Of a stretch of DNA of 64,000 nt, positions 7,422 to 15,414 are shown piece by piece. The stretch lies in the NCBI RefSeq assembly GCF_900105325.1, contig NZ_FNSU01000003.1, positions 3,857,501 through 3,921,500 of the forward strand, read 5' to 3'. Source of the DNA: Pseudomonas marginalis (GTDB lineage Bacteria; Pseudomonadota; Gammaproteobacteria; Pseudomonadales; Pseudomonadaceae). The notes under the pieces are model-generated. The model did not search any database and was not told the DNA's origin. It worked only from the letters and a program-made list of their open reading frames with translations. Positions within the stretch are counted from its first letter, which is position 1. Every line of letters begins with the position of its first letter. A program made the translations under genes and the position numbers.

Positions 7422-9059
7422 ATGAGCGAACAGACACGGCAATGGCAGGCCCTTGCAGAGCAACGCGGGCTGAGCTTGTCCAATTACCTGCTGGAGGTGC
7501 TGGAGAAAGCGCCCGACCAATTAAGCACCATCGCCCAGCCCCTGGGCCTGCTTGCCATCGCCCCGGAAAACCTCAGTGAACACTGGCGCTTCGATCTGCT
7601 GGCACTGCCCCAGGCGCTGATCCATAACGTGCTGCCGGTGGATAACCACGGCCAGCCGTGCCTGGTACTGGGAGACCCTTTCACCCTGGCCAGCCGGCAC
7701 TGGCTGCAATCCTCGAAAACCTTGCGTCAACTGCCCCTGGCCATGAGCCTGCCCGGCGCGGTCAAGGCCCAGTTGAGCCTGGCCGAAGCCAGCCAACGGG
7801 TGATGCAACCTTTCGGTGAGGACGACGAGAATGCCCGCGTCAGCCAGGCCGCCCAGGAAATTTCCCTGAGCAGCATCGCCCGCGACGACAACCCGGTGGT
7901 GCGCCTGGTCAACTCCATGCTGTTCGATGCCCTGCAAAGCCGTGCCAGCGATGTGCATGTGGAAACCACGCCCCAGGGCCTGGTGATCAAGTACCGCATC
8001 GACGGTGTGTTGCAGCAGATGGGCCAGGCCAGCGGCCTGGACATGGCCGAGCAGGCACTGTCGCGGATCAAGGTGTTGTCGGAGCTGGATATCGGCGAGC
8101 GGCGGGTGCCCCAGGACGGGCGTTTCAAGATGAAAATCCAGGGTCGCGAAGTGGACTTTCGCGTGTCGATCATGCCCAGCATCCACGGTGAAGATGCGGT
8201 GCTGCGGATTCTCGACAAGTCCCAGCGCGGTGAGTCCCTGAGCCTGGAAACCCTGGGGTTGAACGCCGAGACCATCGCGCGCATCCGTGTATTGGCCGGC
8301 GAACCCTATGGCATGTTGCTGGTGACCGGCCCCACCGGCAGCGGCAAATCCACCACGCTGTATGCCGCCCTGTCGGAGACCAATACCGGCGAGAAAAAGA
8401 TCATCACCATCGAAGACCCGGTGGAATACGAACTGCCCGGGGTCCTGCAAATCCCGGTGAACGACAAGAAGGGCCTGACCTTCGCCCGCGGCCTGCGCTC
8501 GATCCTGCGCCACGACCCGGACACCATCCTGGTGGGGGAAATACGCGACGGTGAAACGGCCGGCATTGCGGTGCAAGCGGCGTTGACCGGGCACCTGGTG
8601 TTGTCGTCGGTGCACGCCAACAGCGCGTTCAGTGTGCTGGAGCGCTTTACCTACATGGACGTGGACCCGGCCAGCTTTGTCGAAGCCCTTAACGGCGTGG
8701 TCGCCCAGCGCCTGGTGCGGCGCATCTGCCCGGACTGCGGCACGGATGCCGCCCCCGACCCCGAGATCACCCACCTCGCCCAACTCGCCGAGGCTCAACT
8801 CCAACAGGGTCACTATCGCGTGGGCAAAGGCTGCGAGGCCTGCCGTCACACCGGCTATCGCGGCCGGCTCGCCCTGGCCGAAGTGCTGACACTGACCGAC
8901 AGCATCAAGGAGGGCCTGCTCAACCGCAGTTCGGCCGCCACCCTGCGCGAACTGGCCCGTGAAGCCGGCCACGTGTTTATCCGCGACATCGCCCTGGCCC
9001 ACGCCGCCCAGGGCGACACCACGCTCAAGGAGATCCACCGTGTCATTTCCCTTTATTGA
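7422..9059 (+). CDS. gspE: Assembly ATPase, GspE/PilB family
   Basis: This cytoplasmic hexameric ATPase powers pseudopilus extension. The N-terminal MshEN-like part (1-150) is followed by the ATPase core, with Walker A GPTGSGKST (near residue 305), Asp box EDPVEYE, Walker B TILVGEIRD and a His box (GHLVLSSVHAN). A tetra-cysteine zinc motif, C-P-D-C then C-E-A-C, lies near residues 430-470 as in GspE and PilB. There is one assembly ATPase and no PilT-like retraction ATPase in the cluster. That fits a secretion or non-retracting pilus system rather than twitching pili. The next gene begins 20 bp before its stop. Confidence 0.95.
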   Translation: MSEQTRQWQALAEQRGLSLSNYLLEVLEKAPDQLSTIAQPLGLLAIAPENLSEHWRFDLLALPQALIHNVLPVDNHGQPCLVLGDPFTLASRHWLQSSKTLRQLPLAMSLPGAVKAQLSLAEASQRVMQPFGEDDENARVSQAAQEISLSSIARDDNPVVRLVNSMLFDALQSRASDVHVETTPQGLVIKYRIDGVLQQMGQASGLDMAEQALSRIKVLSELDIGERRVPQDGRFKMKIQGREVDFRVSIMPSIHGEDAVLRILDKSQRGESLSLETLGLNAETIARIRVLAGEPYGMLLVTGPTGSGKSTTLYAALSETNTGEKKIITIEDPVEYELPGVLQIPVNDKKGLTFARGLRSILRHDPDTILVGEIRDGETAGIAVQAALTGHLVLSSVHANSAFSVLERFTYMDVDPASFVEALNGVVAQRLVRRICPDCGTDAAPDPEITHLAQLAEAQLQQGHYRVGKGCEACRHTGYRGRLALAEVLTLTDSIKEGLLNRSSAATLRELAREAGHVFIRDIALAHAAQGDTTLKEIHRVISLY

Positions 9060-9765
9060 GCATGTGGTGTGGCTGCACAGCGACGGCGCCGAATGGGCCG
9101 CACGACCGCGCTGGCGCGGTGCGGCAGTATGGCGTGCGCAACAGGCTGGCGAGCCATTGGGCGCCTGTGCCGAACTGCTGGAACAGGCGCCGCGCGGCCG
9201 CGTCGGGTTTCTGGACCGGGCCACGGTGCTGCTGGGCTTCCCCCATGTGCACTACCTGATGCTGGCGTGGCAAACCGGCGTGTACAGCCAGGCCGACTGG
9301 CAAGGCTTGGCCGAAGTGACCTTCAACCAACAGGCAGGCATCGACCCCGGACAGTGGCAAGTGCAAGTCGCCAACAGCACCTTTGGAGATGAACGCCTGG
9401 CGGTCGCGACGTCACGGAATTTGCTGCAAGACCTGCGGGAGTTGTTCAAGCGACAGCACCTGCCGCTGGTGAGATGCACGCCATTGTTGACGGCCGTGGC
9501 CCAACGGTACTGGCAGCAATTGCCTGACGATTGCGTGCTGGCGGTACCTGAGGCGCGAGGTCTCAGTTGCCTTTACCGGCAACAGGGTGTGGCTCAACAA
9601 GTCTGCGTGCTGCAAACCCCACCCGGCAGCCACTTGAGCGACAACCTGTTCACCGCCGACCTGCTGGCGCAACGGCACGCGGCGGCCACATGGGTCGTCG
9701 CCAATCACCCCACTGAACATTGGCTGGGGCCACTGCATCCCTGGCTCGGAGAGCCGCTGGCATGA
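9040..9765 (+). CDS. Unrecognised cytoplasmic protein in the PilM/GspL position
   Basis: I do not recognise this 241-residue protein by sequence. The start chosen is GTG at 9040, preceded by a strong AAGGAG site; it overlaps the end of gspE. It has no signal peptide or membrane helix and is rich in Trp, Gln and Leu. It sits between the ATPase and a one-helix PilN-like protein, where PilM (or the short HofM of E. coli) or the cytoplasmic part of GspL would be expected. It is shorter than PilM, and I cannot see convincing actin-like nucleotide motifs. A divergent PilM/GspL counterpart is the best guess. Confidence 0.6.
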   Translation: MSFPFIEHVVWLHSDGAEWAARPRWRGAAVWRAQQAGEPLGACAELLEQAPRGRVGFLDRATVLLGFPHVHYLMLAWQTGVYSQADWQGLAEVTFNQQAGIDPGQWQVQVANSTFGDERLAVATSRNLLQDLRELFKRQHLPLVRCTPLLTAVAQRYWQQLPDDCVLAVPEARGLSCLYRQQGVAQQVCVLQTPPGSHLSDNLFTADLLAQRHAAATWVVANHPTEHWLGPLHPWLGEPLA

Positions 9766-10319
9766 TCGCTCAGCTGAAATCACAACTCGCCGGTGCCTGG
9801 CGACAGCGGCAGGCGCCGGGCATCGACTTCCTGCACCCCAATGCCGTCTATCGGCCGCTGGTGAGTGTGTTGTGGCTGGTCGCCGCCGGGCTTGTCTTCG
9901 TGACCTGGCAACACTGGCAGCGCATGGAGCATCAGCAACAACAGACCGACGCACTGGAGCAGCGCTTTATCGAATTGACACGTCGCCAGGAGCAATTGAT
10001 CCAGGCCGCCATTCGCTTGTCACCCCAGCAGAAACAACAACTGGCCGCCTTTTCCCGACAGCAGGACACGCCCTTCGCGCTGATGGACGCCGTGGCCCGG
10101 GCCTGGTCCGCGGAAGTCGCGCTGACGCGCGTGGAGGTCGACACCCAGGCCCGACTGATTCACTTGGAGTTGGAAGCCAAGGTGCTGGGCGATGCCTTTC
10201 GCTTTGTCGAACGGCTCAAGGCCCAGCCAGGTGTGCACGTGAACCTGCAACAAAGCGCACGCAAGGCCAATGACCCGCAACACCCGGTGCAGGTCAAACT
10301 TGCGGTTGGTGCAGGGTAG
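9762..10319 (+). CDS. PilN-like inner-membrane assembly protein
   Basis: The 185-residue product has a cytoplasmic N-terminal tail of about 45 residues and one membrane helix (LVSVLWLVAAGLVFVTW). A coiled-coil stretch rich in Gln and Glu follows (HQQQQTDALEQRFIELTRRQEQ), then a small alpha/beta periplasmic domain. This is the PilN/GspL-periplasmic layout. The start at 9762 overlaps the previous stop by ATGA. With the genes on either side it would form the inner-membrane alignment complex that links the ATPase to the secretin. Identification is by topology and gene order, since the sequence is divergent. Confidence 0.7.
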   Translation: MIAQLKSQLAGAWRQRQAPGIDFLHPNAVYRPLVSVLWLVAAGLVFVTWQHWQRMEHQQQQTDALEQRFIELTRRQEQLIQAAIRLSPQQKQQLAAFSRQQDTPFALMDAVARAWSAEVALTRVEVDTQARLIHLELEAKVLGDAFRFVERLKAQPGVHVNLQQSARKANDPQHPVQVKLAVGAG

Positions 10320-10325
10320 TCGCCC

Positions 10326-10862
10326 ATGGACGCACTGACCCGCCACCTCCCGCGCGTGCGCTGGCACCTGATGCAATGGCAGCAGCGCCTGGGCTTTTGG
10401 GGGCTGCTGGCGTTGGGGCTGATGGCGGCAACGTTGCTGATCGAAGTCACAGTGATACATCCGGCAGGCATTGCCGACAGCCTGCGGCGCCAGGAACTGG
10501 AGGCCGGTATCGCCGAGCAGCCCCAGGATGTGCAGGTGACCGAACCGGCCGTGGTCGAACGCCTGCCCAGTGCACAGGACTTCGCCCCACGCCTGGAAAA
10601 GCTGCTGGACGTCCTCACCCGGCGCGGCTTTATCATCGAACAGACCACCCTGGCCTACTCCGCGCCCGGCGACACCGGGCTGCAACGGCTGGACGTGGAC
10701 ATTCCCCTCGTCGGCCCCTACGCCTTGCTGCGCGATGCCCTGGTCGACGTCGCCAATGAGCCGGCCGTGCGCATCGAACGCCTGGCCCTGGAGCGCAAGG
10801 AAATCACCAGCGGCATGTTGAACATCAGCCTCAAGGTGAGTGTGCTGGGGGTGGTGGAATGA
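10326..10862 (+). CDS. PilO/GspM-like inner-membrane assembly protein
   Basis: This 178-residue protein has an N-terminal cytoplasmic stretch, one membrane helix (GFWGLLALGLMAATLLIEVTV) and a periplasmic ferredoxin-like region (RLDVDIPLVGPYALLRDALVDVA). This is the arrangement of PilO and GspM, partners of PilN and GspL. It begins 6 bp after the PilN-like gene and overlaps the following gene by 4 bp. The segment GFIIEQTTLAYS...LQRLDVDIPLVG resembles the PilO fold. Assignment rests on topology and position. Confidence 0.7.
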   Translation: MDALTRHLPRVRWHLMQWQQRLGFWGLLALGLMAATLLIEVTVIHPAGIADSLRRQELEAGIAEQPQDVQVTEPAVVERLPSAQDFAPRLEKLLDVLTRRGFIIEQTTLAYSAPGDTGLQRLDVDIPLVGPYALLRDALVDVANEPAVRIERLALERKEITSGMLNISLKVSVLGVVE

Positions 10863-11350
10863 CGCTGCCGCTGTATCTGCGCGTGCTGTTGCTGCTGACC
10901 TTGATCGGCTGCGGCTGGCTGTTCTGGCAGGACACTGCGGACAACCCCGCACCCTCGCCGGTGCCAGTGATCGCCCGCCCTGTACAGGTGCCCTCGGCAC
11001 CGGTTGCCGCACCTGCACCGGCGGTGGCCGAAGCCATCGACCTGTTTCCCGCCCAGACCTGGACACCTGCACCGCCGCCCATACCGGTCGACACCTCAGC
11101 GCCCAAGCCGCCGCCCCTGCCCTTCACCGTGAGCGCGCAATGGCGCTACGAGAACCAGGCGAAAATCGTCGTACTCAGCGGCAATGGCAGCCAGTACACC
11201 CTGTGCAACCGTTGCTCGGTACCCGGGCGCATCGTGCCCGGCAAGATGCTCGACGCCCATTACCGGCTGGACAAACTTACCGACACCGCCGTGGTGCTGA
11301 CCTACATGCCCCTCAAGCATGTCAGCACCTTGCGGCTGGACACTCACTGA
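10859..11350 (+). CDS. PilP/GspC-like periplasmic linker protein
   Basis: The 163-residue protein has an N-terminal membrane anchor (YLRVLLLLTLIGCGWLFW), a long Pro/Ala-rich linker (about 28-90) and a small C-terminal beta domain. That domain ends in YRLDKLTDTAVVLTYMPLKH, resembling the homology region of GspC and PilP that docks onto the secretin. Two cysteines in LCNRCSVPG could form a disulphide. It overlaps the PilO-like gene by 4 bp and precedes the secretin by 18 bp. In T2SS, GspC selects substrates, so this protein is a candidate specificity factor for the LPMO. Orthology to GspC rather than PilP is open. Confidence 0.7.
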   Translation: MTLPLYLRVLLLLTLIGCGWLFWQDTADNPAPSPVPVIARPVQVPSAPVAAPAPAVAEAIDLFPAQTWTPAPPPIPVDTSAPKPPPLPFTVSAQWRYENQAKIVVLSGNGSQYTLCNRCSVPGRIVPGKMLDAHYRLDKLTDTAVVLTYMPLKHVSTLRLDTH

Positions 11351-11368
11351 CCGGCGCAGGACACGATC

Positions 11369-13294
11369 ATGGCCATACGCACGTGGATACCCTTGAGCCT
11401 GGCCGTGGCCCTGCTCAGCGCCTGCCAGACCCAGCGGGCGATCAAGGAGAGCGACGAGTTGCGCCAGAAGGGCGACATCATCCGTTCGGTCGAAGTGCTG
11501 CAAGCCGAAGCCAGACAGGCCCCCGACGATGTGCAACTGCGCACCGCCAACTTCAGCAAGCTGGAATTGCTGGTGGCCCAATACAGCCGCGAAGCCAGCA
11601 CCGCGCTGATGCGTGGCGACGATGCCGCTGCCATCCGCGCCCTGGAAACCATCCTCAAATACGACCCCAGCAACCTCGGCGCGCGCCAGGAAATCCAGAG
11701 CATCCAGGCGATGAAACAACTGCGCCCGCAACTGGCCCAGGCCTACGAAATGAAGCGCTCCAACCCGGTGGAAGCCCTCAACCTGGTGCGCCGGATCATC
11801 GCGCAAAAGCCCAACTACCGAGAGGCCCTGGACTTTCGCAATGCCCTGACCCGTGAACTGGTGAGCGCCGACTACCTCAGCGCCGACCTCTCCGAGGCCA
11901 TGCGCAAACCCTTGAGCCTGGAGTTCAGCGCCCAAAGCCTGACCACGATTTTCGAGACCATTGCGCGCCTGTCGGGGGTCAACTTCGTCATCGACAAGGA
12001 CGTCAATCCCAGTGCCTCGGCGAGCATGACCGCGAGCCGAACCACCGCCGAAGACGCGCTGAACCTGCTGCTGACCACCCAGGGACTGGACAAGAAGGTC
12101 CTCAACGCCAACACCCTCCTGGTTTACCCCCGCCGCCCGGACAAGGAACGGGAATATCGCGAGTTGGCCGTGCGTACCTTCTACCTCAGCCATGGCGACC
12201 CCAAGGTCATCGCCGCCGAGATCAAACAGGTCCTCAAGCCCAAAGAGGTGCTGGTGGACGAACGCCTGAACGCGGTGATCGTGCGCGATGGCCTGGATAC
12301 CCTGAGCGCCGTGGAAAAACTGGTGGAAGCCATTGATATCGCACAATCGGAAGTGACCATCGACATCCAGGTGCTGGAGGTCAGCCTGACCGACGAGTTG
12401 AACCTGGGCATCCAGTACCCGGAGAGCATCGGCCTGTCCGTGGGCAACCTGGCCAACGTGCCTGCCGGGCTGGCGGGTATCCCACTCAGCGCATTGCGCG
12501 GGATCAACGGCGACAACATCCTGCTCGACGCGGGCAGTACCTCGGCGCGCATCAATATGCTGCAACGCAGCGGCAACACCGTGACCCTGGCCAACCCCAG
12601 GGTGCGGGTGCGCAACCGCGAAGAAGCCCAGGTGAACATCGGCGACAAGATCCCCGTGGTGACCACCACCACCGCCAACCAGATCACCACCTCGTCGGTG
12701 TCCTACCAGGACGTGGGACTGCAGATCACGGTCAAGCCGAACATCAGCCTGAGCGATGAGGTGAACCTGGAGCTGAACGTGGAAATGAGCCATATCACCA
12801 AGCGTATTCCCGGCTCGGAAAACGTACCGGCCACCTTCGAACTCGGCTCACGGGCCACCAAGACCCTGCTGACCGCGCGCAACAATGAAACCCAGATCGT
12901 CTCGGGGCTGATCCGCACGGCGGACGTCGACGAGGGCTCGGGGCTGCCATGGTTGAGCCAGATCCCGTGGATCGGCAAGAAGCTGTTCGGCACCAACCAG
13001 AATACCCAGCAGAAAACCGAGATCATCCTGCTGCTGACCCCGAGGATCGAACGCAACCTGGACCTGCCGATTGCCCAGATCAGCACCTTCCACAGCGGCA
13101 CCGAGGCGCGCAGTTCGACCCAGGGCATGATCCTGCGCGACACCACCGACAAAATGATCCTCAAGCCGATTGGCGGCGACCCCACGCCGGCGCTGCCACC
13201 GCCGATGCAACAGCCGGATGCCACCTGGCAACCCCTGCCGCCACTGCTGCCGGATCTGGTGCCCAAGCCTGCGCCCGAACCTGCGCCCCAATGA
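11369..13294 (+). CDS. Outer-membrane secretin, lipoprotein type (GspD/PilQ/MshL superfamily)
   Basis: This 641-residue protein starts with a lipoprotein signal (SLAVALLSAC). The N-terminal 150 residues look like helical TPR-type repeats rather than the usual N0 or AMIN domains. A short secretin N-domain (LSLEFSAQSLTTIFETIARLS) and an N1-like domain (TFYLSHGDPKVIAAEIKQVL) follow. The C-terminal secretin barrel contains SVSYQDVGLQITVKP and GLPWLSQIPWIGKKLFG, the conserved gate region. The tail is Pro-rich. A lipidated secretin may reach the outer membrane without a separate pilotin, and none is seen nearby. It is the last gene of the cluster, followed by a REPIN. Confidence 0.92.
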   Translation: MAIRTWIPLSLAVALLSACQTQRAIKESDELRQKGDIIRSVEVLQAEARQAPDDVQLRTANFSKLELLVAQYSREASTALMRGDDAAAIRALETILKYDPSNLGARQEIQSIQAMKQLRPQLAQAYEMKRSNPVEALNLVRRIIAQKPNYREALDFRNALTRELVSADYLSADLSEAMRKPLSLEFSAQSLTTIFETIARLSGVNFVIDKDVNPSASASMTASRTTAEDALNLLLTTQGLDKKVLNANTLLVYPRRPDKEREYRELAVRTFYLSHGDPKVIAAEIKQVLKPKEVLVDERLNAVIVRDGLDTLSAVEKLVEAIDIAQSEVTIDIQVLEVSLTDELNLGIQYPESIGLSVGNLANVPAGLAGIPLSALRGINGDNILLDAGSTSARINMLQRSGNTVTLANPRVRVRNREEAQVNIGDKIPVVTTTTANQITTSSVSYQDVGLQITVKPNISLSDEVNLELNVEMSHITKRIPGSENVPATFELGSRATKTLLTARNNETQIVSGLIRTADVDEGSGLPWLSQIPWIGKKLFGTNQNTQQKTEIILLLTPRIERNLDLPIAQISTFHSGTEARSSTQGMILRDTTDKMILKPIGGDPTPALPPPMQQPDATWQPLPPLLPDLVPKPAPEPAPQ

Positions 13295-13300
13295 AGATCC

Positions 13301-13393
13301 AATGTGGGAGGGGGCTTGCCCCCGATTGCAATGTGTCAGTCTCAGTATCCTTGACTGGTCCACCGCTATCGGGGCAAGCCCCCTCCCACATTT
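13301..13393. repeat. REPIN between the secretin gene and etfB
   Basis: Inverted arms AATGTGGGAGGGGGCTTGCC (13301) and the complementary GGGGCAAGCCCCCTCCCACA (ending near 13391) enclose about 50 bp. It lies between convergent genes and can act as a bidirectional RNA hairpin. Confidence 0.85.
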
Positions 13394-13412
13394 GTTTTGC
13401 AGTGTTGGTGGG

Positions 13413-14183
13413 TTAGCGCACGACGCCTTCTTCTATGAGCAACTTGAGGATTGCCTGGGCACCTTCCTCGGCGCTCACACCCTTGAGCACCTGCCCACCG
13501 CCACCACTGGCCTTGGCGGTGGCGGCTTTCATGCGGTCGGCGCCGCTCTTGGCCTTGATCACCTTGAGGCGCTTGGGCCGGGGCTTGGCCGGTTGCAGCA
13601 CGGCGCCTGTGAATAACGCGTCCTGCTCGACTTCCACTTCGTGGGCCGCCAATTCACCGCGTTGTGCCGGACCGTAGGCGCTTTGCCGAGGTTTTGGCGC
13701 GGCGTTATCCACCGTCGCCAGAAACGGCAGGCGCACCTTCAAGCGCCTGCGCTGCCCACGGGGCAAGGCTTGCAGCACATGGGCCACACCGCCGTCGATG
13801 GACTCCACCTCGGCCAGCCCGACAATCAGCGGCCAGCCCAATTGCTCGGCCAACAGGAACGGCAACATGCCCGAGCCTTCACCGGTTTCGGCCTGGCTGC
13901 CGGCAAGCACCACCTGGGCACCGGCGTCGCGCAGGTACTCGCCGAGCACCGGCAACGCATCGCTGCCCTCCGGTTGTTCCAGCACGTGCAACTGTGGCAG
14001 GCCCATGCCCAGGTAGCTGCGCAGGGTCGGTTCGGCGATGTTGCCGGCGTGCAGCACCTGCAGCTTATCCCCAGCCATCTGCAGACCCAGTTCGACGGCG
14101 CGCGCATCCTGTTCGGCGCGGCGTGGCCGGCCGGAGGTGGGGTGGGCGCCGATGGACACCAGGCTGATTACATTCGTGGTCAT
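13413..14183 (-). CDS. etfB: Electron transfer flavoprotein, beta subunit, for dimethylglycine demethylation
   Basis: The protein is an ETF beta-family subunit of 256 residues that accepts electrons from dimethylglycine or sarcosine-type dehydrogenases together with EtfA. Recognisable family segments include SGRPRRAEQDARAVELGLQ near the start and GSQAETGEGSGMLPFLLAEQLGWP in the middle. The start at 14183 is preferred because GAGGA lies seven bases upstream; an in-frame ATG two codons earlier is too close to that site. It overlaps or abuts etfA and ends the operon that starts at 21150. The housekeeping ETF pair is normally elsewhere in Pseudomonas, so this one is pathway-specific. Confidence 0.85.
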   Translation of the reverse strand: MTTNVISLVSIGAHPTSGRPRRAEQDARAVELGLQMAGDKLQVLHAGNIAEPTLRSYLGMGLPQLHVLEQPEGSDALPVLGEYLRDAGAQVVLAGSQAETGEGSGMLPFLLAEQLGWPLIVGLAEVESIDGGVAHVLQALPRGQRRRLKVRLPFLATVDNAAPKPRQSAYGPAQRGELAAHEVEVEQDALFTGAVLQPAKPRPKRLKVIKAKSGADRMKAATAKASGGGGQVLKGVSAEEGAQAILKLLIEEGVVR

Positions 14184-14193
14184 GGTCATGTCC

Positions 14194-15414
14194 TCAAGCC
14201 GCATCGCGCTTGGCGCCGTTGCGGTAGGCCTCGACCGCAGCGATCAAGGCTTGCAGAATCGCGGCGCTTTCGCCGATCACCGACAGGTCGGCACGCTTGA
14301 TCATGTCGCAGCCCGGGTCGAGGTTGATCGCCACCACCTTGTCGCAGGCGCCAATGCCTTGCAGGTGCTGGATCGCCCCGGAAATCCCCACGGCCACATA
14401 CACCCGCGCCGTCACCCAGGTACCGCTGGCGCCGACCTGGCGATCACGGGCCATGAATCCATCGTCCACCGCCACCCGCGAGGCGCCTTCGGTGGCCCCC
14501 AATGCCGCGGCGGTCTGGTGGAACAGCGCCCAGTCCTTCACGCCGTTGCCGCCGGAGAAAATAAACTCGGCCTCGGCCATGGGAATCGCCGCCGGGTCCA
14601 CCGCCACCGCACCGAGATCCTCGATACGCGGCAGGCTGCGCGCCAGGCTTGTGGATAACTCCACGGGCAGCACTTCATGGCGTGTGTCGCTGACCGGATC
14701 GGCGCATTCGGCGGCGGCCAGAATCAGGCGTGGCAGCGGCCGCGCCAAGTCTTCCCGGCCCGCACCGGCGCGGCCGATGCACTCATCGCCCTTGATCTGC
14801 CAGACGCGAGTGGCCGGGCGCTCCTTGAGACTGGCGGCAAAGCGCCGACCCAACTCGCCACCACCACTGCGGCTGTCGGGCAGCAACCAGTGGCGCGGGT
14901 TGAACTGGTTATCCACAGCGCGCAAACCCTGCACGCGTTGCTCCGGTGAATAACCGTCAAATTCGTGGCCGTCGAGCACCAGCAGGCGATCAACACCGGC
15001 CGTGGCAAACGCGCTTTCCTTGTGCTCGCCAAACACCACTGCCAGCACCGCGCCGTCGTTGCCGGCGAGTTGCCGCGCCAGGCCGAGCAGGTCGCGGTCG
15101 TGGCTGCTCAAGCGGCCACCGACCATGTCCGGCACTACGTTGATGTAGAACGCAGGCGCAGGCACCTGATGCAGCGGCAACTGCACTTCAATCGCCGCCG
15201 TACGCTTGGCCGCACCGCCCTGCTGGGCACCGCTGCGGTCGATGCGCTTGATGCCGTTGGGGCCGATAAAACCGACGCCATGCACGTTCTTGCGGAGGAT
15301 GCCGTTAGGCCCCATCCAGCTGTGTTGCACCGGCTGCATCGCCGCATGCAGCGGGTGCAGACGGTTACGGGCGATCCATTCGGCCCGTGGGTCGCGGCGG
15401 ATAATGTCGCTCAT
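14194..15414 (-). CDS. etfA: Electron transfer flavoprotein, alpha subunit
   Basis: The 406-residue product has an extended N-terminus (PNGILRKNVHGVGFIGPNG) and a normal C-terminal FAD-binding ETF-alpha domain. That domain includes GASRVAVDDGFM, RQVGASGTWV and GISGAIQHLQGI, and ends NLDPGCDMIKRADLSVIGE. It pairs with EtfB to carry electrons from DgcAB to ETF:quinone oxidoreductase. Its start overlaps the dgcB stop by one base. Two perfect TTATCCACA sequences fall within the gene (14650-14658 minus, 14909-14917 plus). Those are noted only because of the box cluster at the left end of the window. Confidence 0.9.
   Translation of the reverse strand: MSDIIRRDPRAEWIARNRLHPLHAAMQPVQHSWMGPNGILRKNVHGVGFIGPNGIKRIDRSGAQQGGAAKRTAAIEVQLPLHQVPAPAFYINVVPDMVGGRLSSHDRDLLGLARQLAGNDGAVLAVVFGEHKESAFATAGVDRLLVLDGHEFDGYSPEQRVQGLRAVDNQFNPRHWLLPDSRSGGGELGRRFAASLKERPATRVWQIKGDECIGRAGAGREDLARPLPRLILAAAECADPVSDTRHEVLPVELSTSLARSLPRIEDLGAVAVDPAAIPMAEAEFIFSGGNGVKDWALFHQTAAALGATEGASRVAVDDGFMARDRQVGASGTWVTARVYVAVGISGAIQHLQGIGACDKVVAINLDPGCDMIKRADLSVIGESAAILQALIAAVEAYRNGAKRDAA

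Noticed and set aside
14650..14917. Two further TTATCCACA sites inside etfA
   Set aside because: They lie in coding DNA without the 26-bp partner site, so they are not treated as part of the iteron system.
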